From NCBI RefSeq assembly GCF_009299795.1, contig NZ_VIGP01000005.1, positions 186,001 through 250,000 of the forward strand: DNA of 64,000 bases, in the 5' to 3' direction. Below, piece by piece: positions 44,501 through 53,095 of this stretch (the stretch's first letter is position 1; each line of letters begins with the position of its first letter). The DNA is from Brachybacterium subflavum (GTDB lineage Bacteria; Actinomycetota; Actinomycetes; Actinomycetales; Dermabacteraceae). Made by a program: the position numbers and the translations under genes. A model generated the notes under the pieces. The model was not told where the DNA came from and did not search any database. It saw nothing but the letters and a program-made list of their open reading frames with translations.

Positions 44501-44967
44501 TGAGCACCGATCCCGCGAGCCCCGCTCCCGCCCCGCGCCCGCCGCTGCCGCCCTTCACCGAGGAGACCGCGCGGGCGAAGGTGCAGGCGGCCGAGGACGC
44601 CTGGAACACGCGCGACCCCGAGCGTGTCGCCGGCGCGTACACCGAGGACACCGTGTGGAGGAACCGCGACCGGTTCCTCATCGGGCGCGAGCAGGTGATC
44701 GAGTTCCTGCGCGCCAAGTGGGAGCGCGAGCAGGCGTACCGCCTGCGCAAGAACCTCTGGACGTTCGGGGACGACCGCATCGCCGTGCGCTTCCAGTACG
44801 AGTGGCACGACGACAACGGCCAGTGGTGGCGCTCCTTTGGCAACGAGCTCTGGGAGTTCGACGAGCTCGGGTACATGCGCCGCCGCGAGGCGTCGATCAA
44901 CGACGTGGCGATCCAGGAGGCGGACCTGCGCGTCACGCCCGGCGAGGGCGAGCTGCCTGCGCACTGA
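44497..44967 (+). CDS. nuclear transport factor 2 family protein (DUF1348-like)
   Basis: A 156-residue NTF2-like alpha+beta-barrel protein: [21 protein letters not shown], then VIEFLRAKW, then [21 protein letters not shown], then [10 protein letters not shown]. The last motif is typical of DUF1348, a widespread actinobacterial and proteobacterial family of unknown role. The ATG at 44497 overlaps the PfpI stop; an adjacent ATG at 44500 is possible, and aggag is near. Translational coupling to PfpI suggests a shared function. Confidence 0.83.
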   Translation: MMSTDPASPAPAPRPPLPPFTEETARAKVQAAEDAWNTRDPERVAGAYTEDTVWRNRDRFLIGREQVIEFLRAKWEREQAYRLRKNLWTFGDDRIAVRFQYEWHDDNGQWWRSFGNELWEFDELGYMRRREASINDVAIQEADLRVTPGEGELPAH

Positions 44968-44992
44968 CCCGTCGGCCCCGGGCGTCGAGGCG

Positions 44993-45598
44993 TCAGGCCC
45001 GCGCCGCGATCCCGGACAGCAGGACGTCGGCGATTCCCTCGGCGAACGCGTCGGCGTCCGCCTCGGGGTGGGCGCGCAGGTGGGAGACCATGGCCTCGAC
45101 GGCACCCTCGTAGGCGAGGGCGAGAGTGCGCGGGTGGGTCCCCACGCGGACGACCCCCTCGCGCTGACCACGCGCGAAGATGCCCTCCTGACCCGCGAAG
45201 GTCTCCTCCATGTCCGCGATGCCGAGCACCGGCCCGCCCCGCTCATCGCGCAGTCCGGCGACGATCTGCTCGAGGGCCGCGAGCTCGCGCTCGTGGGTGC
45301 GGGCGAGCCGCGCCGCTCCCCTGATCGCCGCGCGCAGGAAGGTCACCGCGTCGGCCTCGGCATCGAGGTCCCGGGCGACCCGCTCTCGCAGCTGCACGAG
45401 CGCTGTCCTCGCGGCCGCGGCCATGAGGGCGTCGCGGGAGGAGGCGTAGTGGACGACGAGCGCCTTGGAGACCCCCGCCTGGGCGGCGATCACCTCGAGG
45501 CTGGCGGCGGCGAAGCCGCGGACCGCCACAGCATCGATGGCCGCCTGCACGATCTGAGCGCGGCGCTGATCGGGCGGGAGCCGGCGACCCGCCATCAC
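44993..45598 (-). CDS. TetR family transcriptional regulator
   Basis: A 201-residue regulator: N-terminal helix-turn-helix (about 12-58, RRAQIVQAAIDAVAVRGF then VIAAQAGVSKALVVHYASSRDAL), followed by an all-helical effector domain. Its ATG overlaps the stop of the upstream membrane protein gene by 4 bases (45595-45598). The dyad at 46004-46023 in the promoter of that gene is a strong candidate for its operator, so the operon is probably autorepressed. Confidence 0.9.
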   Translation of the reverse strand: MMAGRRLPPDQRRAQIVQAAIDAVAVRGFAAASLEVIAAQAGVSKALVVHYASSRDALMAAAARTALVQLRERVARDLDAEADAVTFLRAAIRGAARLARTHERELAALEQIVAGLRDERGGPVLGIADMEETFAGQEGIFARGQREGVVRVGTHPRTLALAYEGAVEAMVSHLRAHPEADADAFAEGIADVLLSGIAARA

Positions 45599-45993
45599 GC
45601 GGCCCGTGCGCCGGGACTCGTGCGTGCGGCCTCGAGGGCCACGCTGGTGACGACGCCGGCCATGAGCACCGCGATGACGATCATCTCCACCCGCATCCAG
45701 GCCGGGAAGAGTCCGGGGATCAGCGCTTCGACCACGTTGGCCAGCAGCAGCACGGCGGCGATGATGCCGGCGGCGCGCAGCGCGGATCGCGACCCGGTGC
45801 CGGCCCGGCGCAGCCGCAGCGGCAGCAGCACACCGAGGATCAGCACGATCACGGCATGGATCCAGGCGTCGATCGGCGCGAGGTGCGGGGCGAGGACCGT
45901 GAGGACGATGAGCGCCGGGATCGTCACGACCACGAGTGCGAAGTAGACGGCGGCGAGGGTCGAGGCGAGCGGGAGGCGAGACGATGCGGCCAT
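45595..45993 (-). CDS. hypothetical four-segment membrane protein
   Basis: A 132-residue protein with about four hydrophobic segments and short loops (RLRRAGTGSRSALR between the middle pair). It has no recognised domain. The ATG at 45993 lies 6 bases after a TAGGGT box, so it is leaderless. First gene of a two-gene operon with a TetR regulator. It may be the transporter or sensor that the regulator controls. Confidence 0.75.
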   Translation of the reverse strand: MAASSRLPLASTLAAVYFALVVVTIPALIVLTVLAPHLAPIDAWIHAVIVLILGVLLPLRLRRAGTGSRSALRAAGIIAAVLLLANVVEALIPGLFPAWMRVEMIVIAVLMAGVVTSVALEAARTSPGARAA

Positions 45994-45999
45994 GCGGTC

Positions 46000-46028
46000 A
46001 CCCTATTGACCGCTTGGTCAATAGGCAA
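46000..46028 (-). promoter_or_regulatory. promoter with TetR-type operator
   Basis: Minus-strand -35 TTGCCT (46028-46023), 17-base spacer, -10 TAGGGT (46005-46000), then the ATG 6 bases on. The spacer is filled by tattgacc-gctt-ggtcaata (46004-46023), a perfect palindrome with 8-base arms and a TetR-like TTGACC...GGTCAA core. Binding would block the polymerase. Confidence 0.7.
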
Positions 46029-46054
46029 GAGGGGCGCCCGGCGCACCCCACCTC

Positions 46055-46085
46055 TTGACAACCTTCAACCGATCGGTTGTAAGTT
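46055..46085 (+). promoter_or_regulatory. ArsR-family autoregulated promoter
   Basis: A consensus -35 TTGACA (46055-46060) is followed by the palindrome caaccgatcggttg (46066-46079) and a TAAGTT -10 (46080-46085) at 19 bases; TGTAAG at 17 bases is an alternative. The dyad occupies the spacer. The first GTG able to start a leaderless message is at 46092. Confidence 0.6.
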
Positions 46086-46091
46086 GTGCGT

Positions 46092-46460
46092 GTGCTCGAC
46101 ATCGATGAGGACCGCGCCGACGCGCTGTTCCATGCGCTCTCCGATCGCACGCGGCGGGACATCCTGCGGCGCGTGCTGGTGGGCGAGCATTCGGTGTCGG
46201 CCCTCGCGCCGAACTACGACATGAGCCTCGCCGCGGTCCAGAAGCACGTAGTCGTGCTGGAGCGTGCGGGGCTCGTGACCAGGCGCCGCCGGGGGCGGGA
46301 GTCCCTCGCCCGCGGCGACGTCGCGGCGGTCGGCTCGGCCGCCGCCCTGCTGCGCGATCTCGAGGAGATCTGGCGCGGACGCATCACCCGGATCGACGAG
46401 CTCCTCGCCTCCGGGCCCGACCAGGAGGACGACCATGCCGGTCACCGACATCAGCACTGA
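46092..46460 (+). CDS. ArsR family transcriptional regulator
   Basis: A winged-helix regulator of about 122 residues: DRADALFHALSDRTRRDILRRVL, then SVSALAPNYDMSLAAVQKHVVVLERAGLV (recognition helix near the middle) and the wing RRRGRESL. No metal-binding Cys cluster is present. It is of the type paired with AHSA1/SRPBCC proteins, whose ligand is usually organic. GTG at 46086 or 46092 may start it; promoter spacing favours 46092. It overlaps the next gene by 26 bases. Confidence 0.87.
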   Translation: MLDIDEDRADALFHALSDRTRRDILRRVLVGEHSVSALAPNYDMSLAAVQKHVVVLERAGLVTRRRRGRESLARGDVAAVGSAAALLRDLEEIWRGRITRIDELLASGPDQEDDHAGHRHQH

Positions 46461-46923
46461 CCTCGACGCCCTGACCATCACCATCACCGCGCAGTTCGAC
46501 GCGCCCGTCGAGCGGATCTGGCAGATCTACGCCGACCCGCGCCAGCTCGAGAGGATCTGGGGCCCGCCCACCTACCCCGCGACGTTCGTCGACCACGACC
46601 TCACGCCCGGCGGACGCATGAACTACTTCATGACCGGCCCGGAGGGCGAGAAGCTCGGCGGCTTCTGGGAGATCCTCGAGGTCGACGAGCCGCGCTTCTT
46701 CCGCTACCGCGACGGCTTCGCGGACGCGGAGAACGGCTTCGCCGTGAACACCGACCTCCCGGTCGCCGAGAACACCGCGACCTTCGATTCGGTCGACGGC
46801 GGCACCCGCGCCGTCTACGTCTCGATCCACCCCACCCGCGAGGGCCTGCAGCAGGTCATCGACATGGGCGTCGAAGAGGGCTCGCGCGAGTCGATCGACC
46901 AGATCGACGCGCTCGTGGGCTGA
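46435..46923 (+). CDS. SRPBCC (AHSA1-type) ligand-binding protein
   Basis: A 162-residue START-like domain: LTITITAQFDAPVERIWQIYADPRQLERIWGPPTYPATF, listed here in pieces across residues 13-50, then GGRMNYFMTGPEGEKLGGFWEILEVDEP and the long C-terminal helix REGLQQVIDMGVEEGSRESIDQID. The fold has a deep hydrophobic pocket. Together with the overlapping ArsR gene it forms a common two-gene cassette, probably for sensing or sequestering a small hydrophobic molecule. Confidence 0.85.
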   Translation: MPVTDISTDLDALTITITAQFDAPVERIWQIYADPRQLERIWGPPTYPATFVDHDLTPGGRMNYFMTGPEGEKLGGFWEILEVDEPRFFRYRDGFADAENGFAVNTDLPVAENTATFDSVDGGTRAVYVSIHPTREGLQQVIDMGVEEGSRESIDQIDALVG

Positions 46924-46940
46924 GAGGCCAGACTCCCCGC

Positions 46941-47570
46941 CTAATCCTGTGCGGGTGCTCGGTCCCGAGGAGTCGTCCGGCTCCGGGGATCAGCGAACCA
47001 CACGCTCTGCTGACGCTCGTATCCCCAGCGCGCTCCGAGCTCTCGAGATGAGCGCGACCCGAGCTCGCGCTCGACGATCCAGAGCCCGAGGTCCACGCCC
47101 GAGAAGAGAGCACCAGCAGTGACTCGGTCGCCATCGTCGACCACACGTGCATCTACGGCCTCGGCGACGAAGGGGGCAAGGTCAGCCAGGCATGCCCTAT
47201 TCGTCGTAGCCGCCCTCCCATCCAGGAGGCCTGCGTGCGCAAGGATCATCGCGCCGCTGCACACGGACCCCACCCATCGGCAGGAGTCCGCGATCTCGCG
47301 CAGCCGTGCACCCAGGAGGCCGCTCGCAACCTCGGTGCGAGCCCCGCGAGGCGCTCGATCCAACCAGCCCCCGCCGGGAACTATCAGGCCGTGCGCAGGC
47401 TGCAGAACAGCGGTCACCTTGATCGGGATACCCCGCATCGACGTGACCGTCCCCGGCGTGAGCGCCGCCAACTGCACCTCGTACCCTGCAGCGGCGAGCA
47501 CCTCGAGGGGACCGAACACGTCGATCTCGTCGAAGCCATCGAAGACGGCGAACTGGATGGGAGTGTTCAT
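46941..47570 (-). CDS. DJ-1/PfpI family protein with altered His
   Basis: A 209-residue DJ-1 fold protein. Cys104 is in SVCSGAM and the acidic motif DGFDEIDVFGP is near the N-terminus, but the position that is His in homologs is Asn124 (ATTNRAC instead of ATTHW). Enzyme activity may therefore be lost or changed, and a sensory role is possible. It faces a GlxA-type regulator 52 bases away. The codon choice looks less G+C-rich than in neighbours, as in the GlxA gene, which hints at joint transfer. Confidence 0.8.
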   Translation of the reverse strand: MNTPIQFAVFDGFDEIDVFGPLEVLAAAGYEVQLAALTPGTVTSMRGIPIKVTAVLQPAHGLIVPGGGWLDRAPRGARTEVASGLLGARLREIADSCRWVGSVCSGAMILAHAGLLDGRAATTNRACLADLAPFVAEAVDARVVDDGDRVTAGALFSGVDLGLWIVERELGSRSSRELGARWGYERQQSVWFADPRSRTTPRDRAPAQD

Positions 47571-47622
47571 GACCCCATCCCAGTCCGATCGGAAGAGAGG
47601 CACCAGTGGCACACTCGCCCTC

Positions 47623-48582
47623 ATGCACAAGGAATCAGCCAGAGGCGAGATGTCCCGACGCGTCGCGGTGCTCACCCTTCCCGGCGTGAACGGGTTCGAT
47701 GCCTCGATCGCGCCCCAGGTGCTCGGAGAGTGCACGGGACACCTTTACGACGTCACGATGTGCAGCCTGGAGGCGGGCCCGGTGACCACGTCGAGCGGCT
47801 ATGCACTGCAGGTCACGAACTCTCTCGATGTGCTGGCCACAACGCACACCCTCATCGTCCCGGGCCACCGCATTCAGAACCGTCCCCCGGCTGTCCTCGG
47901 AGCCATCAGGGAGGCGCACGCGGCCGGCGTACGCATCGTCTCCATCTGCACGGGGGCGTTCATCCTCGCCGACAGCGGGATCCTCGACCACCGCCGTGCC
48001 ACCACGCATTGGGACTTCGCGCATGACCTCCGGTCCCGAGCGCCCCTCGTCGAAGTAGTCCCGGAGAACCTCTACATACAGGATGCGGGCATCTGGACCA
48101 GCGGCGGGGTCGCGGCCGGGATCGACCTGTGCCTTCGTCTCGTCGACATCGATCACGGCGCCGACGCAGCCCTGCATGCAGCGCGACTCATGGTCATGCC
48201 GATCCATCGTTCGGGCGATCAGCGGCAGTACCGCTCGAATGACGGCAGCGGAGACGGTCGCGGGACATCGATTCGTCCGGCCCTGGAGTGGGCAGTGGAT
48301 CACCTGAACGAACCCGTGACCGTCCAAGCGATGGCTGCTCGAGCACAGATGTCTCCACGCTCGTTCACCCGACATGTACGCAGTGCCACCGGGATGTCTC
48401 CCAAGACGTGGCTCATCGATCAGCGCATCTCGCTCGCGAGTCGACTCCTCGAGCGAGACCATCTGTCTGTCGAAGCTGTCGCACAGCGGGCAGGGCTCGG
48501 ATCGGCGGCGAACCTCCGCGCGCATTTCCGCGCACACCGCGGGGTCTCACCTCGTGAGTACCGCGCGTCGTTCAGGCCTTGA
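47623..48582 (+). CDS. GlxA family transcriptional regulator (DJ-1 plus AraC domains)
   Basis: A 319-residue AraC-type regulator: N-terminal DJ-1/PfpI domain (about 12-185; SICTGAFI with Cys and THWDF with His) and C-terminal double helix-turn-helix (about 220-315; VQAMAARAQMSPRSFTRHV and VEAVAQRAGLGSAANLRAHF, ending RGVSPREYRASF). ATGs at 47623 and 47650 are both possible; the second has agagg nearby. It probably controls the divergent PfpI gene or itself, with a signal sensed by the DJ-1 domain. Confidence 0.88.
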   Translation: MHKESARGEMSRRVAVLTLPGVNGFDASIAPQVLGECTGHLYDVTMCSLEAGPVTTSSGYALQVTNSLDVLATTHTLIVPGHRIQNRPPAVLGAIREAHAAGVRIVSICTGAFILADSGILDHRRATTHWDFAHDLRSRAPLVEVVPENLYIQDAGIWTSGGVAAGIDLCLRLVDIDHGADAALHAARLMVMPIHRSGDQRQYRSNDGSGDGRGTSIRPALEWAVDHLNEPVTVQAMAARAQMSPRSFTRHVRSATGMSPKTWLIDQRISLASRLLERDHLSVEAVAQRAGLGSAANLRAHFRAHRGVSPREYRASFRP

Positions 48583-48630
48583 AACGGCAAGAACGCAGAC
48601 CCGCTTCGCCTCCCTCTCGCTGCTCAGTCA

Positions 48631-49401
48631 TCACACCTCCCCGAAGCCCTCCCAGGCCTCGTCGCCGGCGCGGGGGCGCAGCAGGGCGGGCTGCAGGGCC
48701 CGGGCCTCGCCGCGCGCGTAGAGAGCCGGCTGCGGGCTGGCGCTGGACGCCGCATCGCCCGAGCGCTCGTCGGGCACCACGAACCCGTCGGTCGAGAGCA
48801 CCTTGCGGATGAAGGCGCCGCGGTCCGGGAGCGCTCCCCAGACCGCGCCGTAGACGCTGCGCAGCTCGGCGAGGGTGAACGGCTCGGAGAGGAACTGCGT
48901 GGCGAGCGTCGTGTACTCGAGCTTCGCGCGCACCCGCTCGAGGGCGTCGGTGAGGATCTCGAGGTGGTCGAAGGCGAGCTGGGGCGCGTCGGGGTCCTCG
49001 AGGATCTCCTCGACGCCCCACCAGCGCGCGAACGCCGCGTCGTCCCCGGCCGTGGGATCCGGAAGGTCCGGGGCGAAGGCCAGGTGGGCGACGGAGACCA
49101 CGCGCATGCGCGGATCGCGGTCGGGGGCCGAGTAGGTGCGCAGCTGCTCGAGGTGGTAGCCGGCGGTGTCCATGCCGGTCTCCTCGACGAGCTCGCGCGC
49201 CGCCGCTGTCGCCGCGTCCTCGTCGGGCTCGATGAAGCCGCCGGGCAACGCCCAGCTGCCCGCGTACGGGTCGGCGCCGCGCTGGACGAGCAGGACGCTG
49301 AGGGCGCCCGAGCGGATGGTGAAGACCGCGAGGTCGACCGTCACCGCGAAGGGCGGGTGCTTGCTGGCGTCATAGCCGGCGGGAGCGGTGCTGCCGGGCA
49401 T
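48631..49401 (-). CDS. nrtR: Nudix hydrolase with C-terminal winged helix (NrtR-like)
   Basis: A 256-residue protein. The Nudix box is intact: Gly55-x5-Glu61-x7-Arg69-Glu70-Leu-x-Glu73-Glu74-x-Gly76. The C-terminal part (about 155-215; YTTLATQFLSEPFTLAELRSVYGAV, cut here) matches the winged helix of NrtR, which senses ADP-ribose and represses NAD genes. An intact box means it may also hydrolyse ADP-ribose. It starts one base after the stop of the fused NAD salvage gene, in the same operon, so regulator and target are co-transcribed. Confidence 0.87.
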   Translation of the reverse strand: MPGSTAPAGYDASKHPPFAVTVDLAVFTIRSGALSVLLVQRGADPYAGSWALPGGFIEPDEDAATAAARELVEETGMDTAGYHLEQLRTYSAPDRDPRMRVVSVAHLAFAPDLPDPTAGDDAAFARWWGVEEILEDPDAPQLAFDHLEILTDALERVRAKLEYTTLATQFLSEPFTLAELRSVYGAVWGALPDRGAFIRKVLSTDGFVVPDERSGDAASSASPQPALYARGEARALQPALLRPRAGDEAWEGFGEV

Positions 49402-49402
49402 C

Positions 49403-51394
49403 TCAGGCGTCCTTCCGGGAGGCGGTCGGGGCTGTGGAGGCTGCGGGCGAGACCGTCCGGATGCCCGCCTCCGCCAGGTGCTGCGCGGTCTCGGCGTCGG
49501 CCTCGGGGTGCACGGCGGCGGTGAGGTCCTCGAGGACCCGCACGGTGCCGGCGCCGGGCAGGGCGGCGATGTCGCGGGCGCTCGCGGCGACGCAGTAGTC
49601 GAACGCCAGGCCGGTCACGTCGACGTCGCCCGCGAACAGGGAGGGAAGATCGGTGCCGCCCGCGGGGGCGCCGCCGTCGACGCCCGCCACGCGGCCCTGG
49701 GCGAGGCTGTAGTCGGGCCGGCCTTCGCCCTTGACCACGTGGACGACCTCGGTGCCGCTGCCGATGAGCCGCTCGAGAGCCCCCAGGATCGCCGGGTGGT
49801 ACTCGGCGCCGCGGGTGCCCTGCACGCAGTGGACGGGCCACGTATCCGCGAAGTCGGGCTGCGCGGGCGGGAGGGCGAAGTGGCCGCCGTTGTCGCCCTC
49901 GGCCAGATGCCAGTCGCGGGAGAAGACCACGCGGTCGTAGTCGGCGGCGTGCTCGGCCAGGTGCGCCGCGATGCGCTCGGCGACCGCGTTCCCGCCGGCC
50001 ACGCCCAGGGCCCCGCCCTCGCAGAAGTCGTTCTGGACGTCGACCACGACGAGCGTGCGGGGTGCGTCGTCGGCCCCCTCTCCCCCGTCCCACTGCTCGC
50101 TCACGCGGAAGGCCTGGCCCTCGCTGATCTCGCGGGCACGGGCGGGCAGGCTCGCGAGGCTCGCGGCGGCGACCTCGCGGGCCTCCTGGGCGTTCGCGAC
50201 CGGCTGCGGGATCCCGTCGCGGACGACGTCCACGTGCACGGGGTCAGCGCCGTCGGGCACCGAGCCGTCGAGCGTCCACACCTCGCGGCCGTCGGGGAAG
50301 CGGGAGACGGTCTTCGCGCCGCCGGTCGATCCCTTGTCGGCCGAGAGCTTCTGGACGCTGCGCAGCGGCGTGCCGGGTCCGTCGCCCACGGCGACGAGCT
50401 TGTACACCATCCCGGCCGTCGGGTGGTCCGAGCCGGTCGCCACGCGCGTGCCCACGCCGTAGCCGTCGATCGGGGCGCCCGCGAGGTGGACGAGCGCGTA
50501 CTCGTCGAGATCGCTGGTCACGGTGATGCGCGTGCTCGTCGCACCGAGCGCGTCGAGCTGGGCACGGGCGGCGGGGGCCACGGTCATCAGGTCACCGGAG
50601 TCGATGCGCACGGCGCCGAGCCCGGGCCCGGCGACCTCGACCGCGGTGCGGATGCCCTCGGGGATGTCGTAGGTGTCCACGAGCAGCGTGGTGCCCGGCC
50701 CGTAGGTCGCGGTCTGGGCGGCGAAGGCGTCGCGCTCGGTGGGGCGCGCGAGGGTCGCGGCGTGCGCGGCGGTGCCCGCTACGGGGACGCCGAAGCGCCG
50801 GCCGGCCTCGAGGTTCGAGGTGGTCGCGAAGCCCGCGATCCAGGCCGCGCGGGCGGCCGCCACGGCGGATTCCTCGTGTACGCGCCGCGAGCCCATCTCG
50901 ATGAGCGGCCGGTCGCCGGCGGCGATGACCATGCGCGCCGCCGCGGAGGCGATCGCGGAGTCGAAGTTCAGGACCGAGAGTACGAGGGTCTCCAGCAGCA
51001 GGCACTCGCCGAGCGTGCCGCGCACCGTGAGCAGCGGGGTGTGCGGCCAGTACAGGCTGCCCTCGGGCAGGGCGGTGATGGTGCCGGAGAAGGTCCAGTC
51101 CCGCAGGTATTCCGCGGCGGCCTCGGTGATCGCGCCGACCTCGCGCAGAAAGGCGAGGTCCTCCTCGTCGGGCGCGAAGTCCTCGAGCAGGGGCAGCAGG
51201 CGGCCGAGCCCCGCGAAGATGCCGAAGCGCCGCCCTTCGGGGAGGCGGCGGGCGAAGGCCTCGAAGACGGCCTCGTGGTGGACGCTGCCGTCCTCGACCA
51301 TGGACGAGAGCATCGTGTACTCGTACATGTCGGTCAGCAGTGCGGTGCTCGCGGGGGTGCTGCCGGTGCCGCGGCGCGACGCGGATGCCGTCAT
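49403..51394 (-). CDS. pncBA: fused nicotinate phosphoribosyltransferase-nicotinamidase
   Basis: A 663-residue fusion of two successive steps of NAD salvage. Residues about 15-435 are nicotinate phosphoribosyltransferase, with His211 in GTAAHA as the phosphorylated His and RIDSGDL (263-269). A short Gly/Glu/Asp linker leads to a nicotinamidase at about 447-650: Asp452 in VDVQND, metal ligands Asp494, His496 and His505, Lys555 and nucleophile Cys601. So it can turn nicotinamide to nicotinate and then to nicotinate mononucleotide. Separate pncA and pncB are the norm. The ATG at 51394 was chosen; the frame stays open far upstream with no support. The NrtR-like gene follows. Confidence 0.9.
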   Translation of the reverse strand: MTASASRRGTGSTPASTALLTDMYEYTMLSSMVEDGSVHHEAVFEAFARRLPEGRRFGIFAGLGRLLPLLEDFAPDEEDLAFLREVGAITEAAAEYLRDWTFSGTITALPEGSLYWPHTPLLTVRGTLGECLLLETLVLSVLNFDSAIASAAARMVIAAGDRPLIEMGSRRVHEESAVAAARAAWIAGFATTSNLEAGRRFGVPVAGTAAHAATLARPTERDAFAAQTATYGPGTTLLVDTYDIPEGIRTAVEVAGPGLGAVRIDSGDLMTVAPAARAQLDALGATSTRITVTSDLDEYALVHLAGAPIDGYGVGTRVATGSDHPTAGMVYKLVAVGDGPGTPLRSVQKLSADKGSTGGAKTVSRFPDGREVWTLDGSVPDGADPVHVDVVRDGIPQPVANAQEAREVAAASLASLPARAREISEGQAFRVSEQWDGGEGADDAPRTLVVVDVQNDFCEGGALGVAGGNAVAERIAAHLAEHAADYDRVVFSRDWHLAEGDNGGHFALPPAQPDFADTWPVHCVQGTRGAEYHPAILGALERLIGSGTEVVHVVKGEGRPDYSLAQGRVAGVDGGAPAGGTDLPSLFAGDVDVTGLAFDYCVAASARDIAALPGAGTVRVLEDLTAAVHPEADAETAQHLAEAGIRTVSPAASTAPTASRKDA

Positions 51395-51433
51395 GAGCGC
51401 TCGCCCTTCATCGGTTGCGGGGTGGCGGAATGG

Positions 51434-51459
51434 CGGGCCCGAAGGCCCGTCCCAGCCTA
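51434..51459 (-). promoter_or_regulatory. promoter and 5' hairpin of the NAD salvage operon
   Basis: A minus-strand -10 TAGGCT (51459-51454) is followed by cgggcc-cgaa-ggcccg (51449-51434), a stem-loop near the start of the transcript. It may be an NrtR operator or a 5' stabiliser. Confidence 0.4.
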
Positions 51460-51496
51460 GCCCCGCGCGCACAGGGCGATGGTGTGTGATGGAGGG

Positions 51497-53095
51497 ATGA
51501 GCACGGACGACTGGTTCCTCTCCGCGATCGAGCGCGGCAACCCCTTCACCCGTCTCGACCATCGGCACCAGGGGAAGGCGCTGACCAGCGGCAACACGGC
51601 GCGCGTGCATGTGCACGGCGCGGCGTACTTCGCCCGGCTGCGGGAGCTGATCACCGCGCAGGGGCCCGGCGACCTGCTGATGTTCACCGACTGGCGCGGC
51701 GACCCCGAGGAGCGGGTCGGTGAGGACGAGCTCACGATCGTCGAGCTGATCGCGGACGCCGCCCGCCGCGGCGTCATGGTCAAGGCACTCTTCTGGCGCT
51801 CGCACCTGGACTCCATCCACTACTCCGAGGAGGAGAACCGCAGCCTGGCGGACACCGTGCGCGCCGCCGGCGGCGAGGTCATCCTCGACCAGCGCGTGCT
51901 GCCGCTGGGCTCCCAGCACCAGAAGTTCCTGGTGATGCGCCATCCCGGGCAGCCGGAGCGGGACGCGGCGTTCTGCGGCGGCATCGACCTGTGCCACACC
52001 CGCCGCGACGACGCCCGGCACCTGGGCGACCCGCAGACCGTCTCGATGGGGAAGATCTGGGGCAGCACGCCCGCGTGGCACGACCTGATGGTCGAGGTCC
52101 GCGGGCCCGCGGTCGGGGACCTCGAGGCGACCTTCCGGGAGCGCTGGGAGGATCCGACGCCGCCCTCGCTGGACCCGCTCTCGCAGATCCAGGCGAAGAT
52201 CCACCGCGACGACGAGCACGCCGACCCCCTCCCCCTGCAGGAGCCGGACCCGGCGCCCGCGGGCACCGTGGACGCGCAGGTGCTGCGCACGTACCCGCCC
52301 AAGCGCCCGCGCTTCCCCTTCGCGCCGTCGGGCGAGCGCAGCATCGCCCGCGCCTACGTGAAGGCGGTGCCGCGCGCCGAGCGGATCATCTACCTCGAGG
52401 ACCAGTACATCTGGTCTCCCCAGGTGCTCTCGTGCTTCGCCGACGCGCTGCGCCAGCATCCCGGCACGCACCTGGTGATCGTGCTGTCGACCTTCACGAC
52501 CGCGGACACGACGATCGCGAACGCGAGCGCGATGAGCGCGCGCAACGCCGCCCTGGACCTGCTGCACGAGGCCGGCGGCGAGCGCGTCCACGTGTTCGGG
52601 ATCGAGAACCACGAGGGCACGCCGGTGTACGTGCACTCCAAGGTGTGCCTCGTGGACGACGTCTGGATGACCGTGGGCTCGGACAACGTGAACCTGCGGT
52701 CCTGGACCTACGACACGGAGATCGCGTGCGCGCTCGTGGATCAGGAGGAGGACCTGCGCGAGCCTCGGCGCCTGCGCTGCGACGACGACGCCGCCCGGGT
52801 CCTCCCCCGCGAGGTGCGCCTCGAGCTCGCGCGGGAGCACCTGGATCGGGCCGACGGGGACGACGCCGACCTCGTGGACCCGGACGCCATGGTGCGGGCC
52901 TTCGAGGAGAGCGCTGCACGGCTGGACGCCTGGCACGAGGGCGGTGAGCAGGGCCCGCGGCCCGCGGGACGCCTGCGCCGGTACGTGCGGACGCCGATCC
53001 CCGCGCGCGAGCTGCCGCTGGGGCGTCTCGTCTACAAGATCGCCGACGACCCCGATGCGCGGCCGCGGCGGCTGCGCGGGACGGACTGGTTCTGA
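51497..53095 (+). CDS. phospholipase D-like protein (two HKD motifs)
   Basis: A 532-residue PLD-superfamily protein. The second HKD motif is perfect: His380-x-Lys382-x4-Asp387 (HSKVCLVD) with GSDN following. The first is His141-x-Lys143 (HQK) with GGIDL after it, slightly unusual as the Asp is displaced. No signal peptide is visible, so it is probably cytoplasmic or exported by another route. Cardiolipin synthase or phospholipase are both possible. The stop overlaps the ASCH start by one base (TGATG). The ATG at 51497 abuts ggaggg, so 51479 is an alternative start. Confidence 0.87.
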   Translation: MSTDDWFLSAIERGNPFTRLDHRHQGKALTSGNTARVHVHGAAYFARLRELITAQGPGDLLMFTDWRGDPEERVGEDELTIVELIADAARRGVMVKALFWRSHLDSIHYSEEENRSLADTVRAAGGEVILDQRVLPLGSQHQKFLVMRHPGQPERDAAFCGGIDLCHTRRDDARHLGDPQTVSMGKIWGSTPAWHDLMVEVRGPAVGDLEATFRERWEDPTPPSLDPLSQIQAKIHRDDEHADPLPLQEPDPAPAGTVDAQVLRTYPPKRPRFPFAPSGERSIARAYVKAVPRAERIIYLEDQYIWSPQVLSCFADALRQHPGTHLVIVLSTFTTADTTIANASAMSARNAALDLLHEAGGERVHVFGIENHEGTPVYVHSKVCLVDDVWMTVGSDNVNLRSWTYDTEIACALVDQEEDLREPRRLRCDDDAARVLPREVRLELAREHLDRADGDDADLVDPDAMVRAFEESAARLDAWHEGGEQGPRPAGRLRRYVRTPIPARELPLGRLVYKIADDPDARPRRLRGTDWF

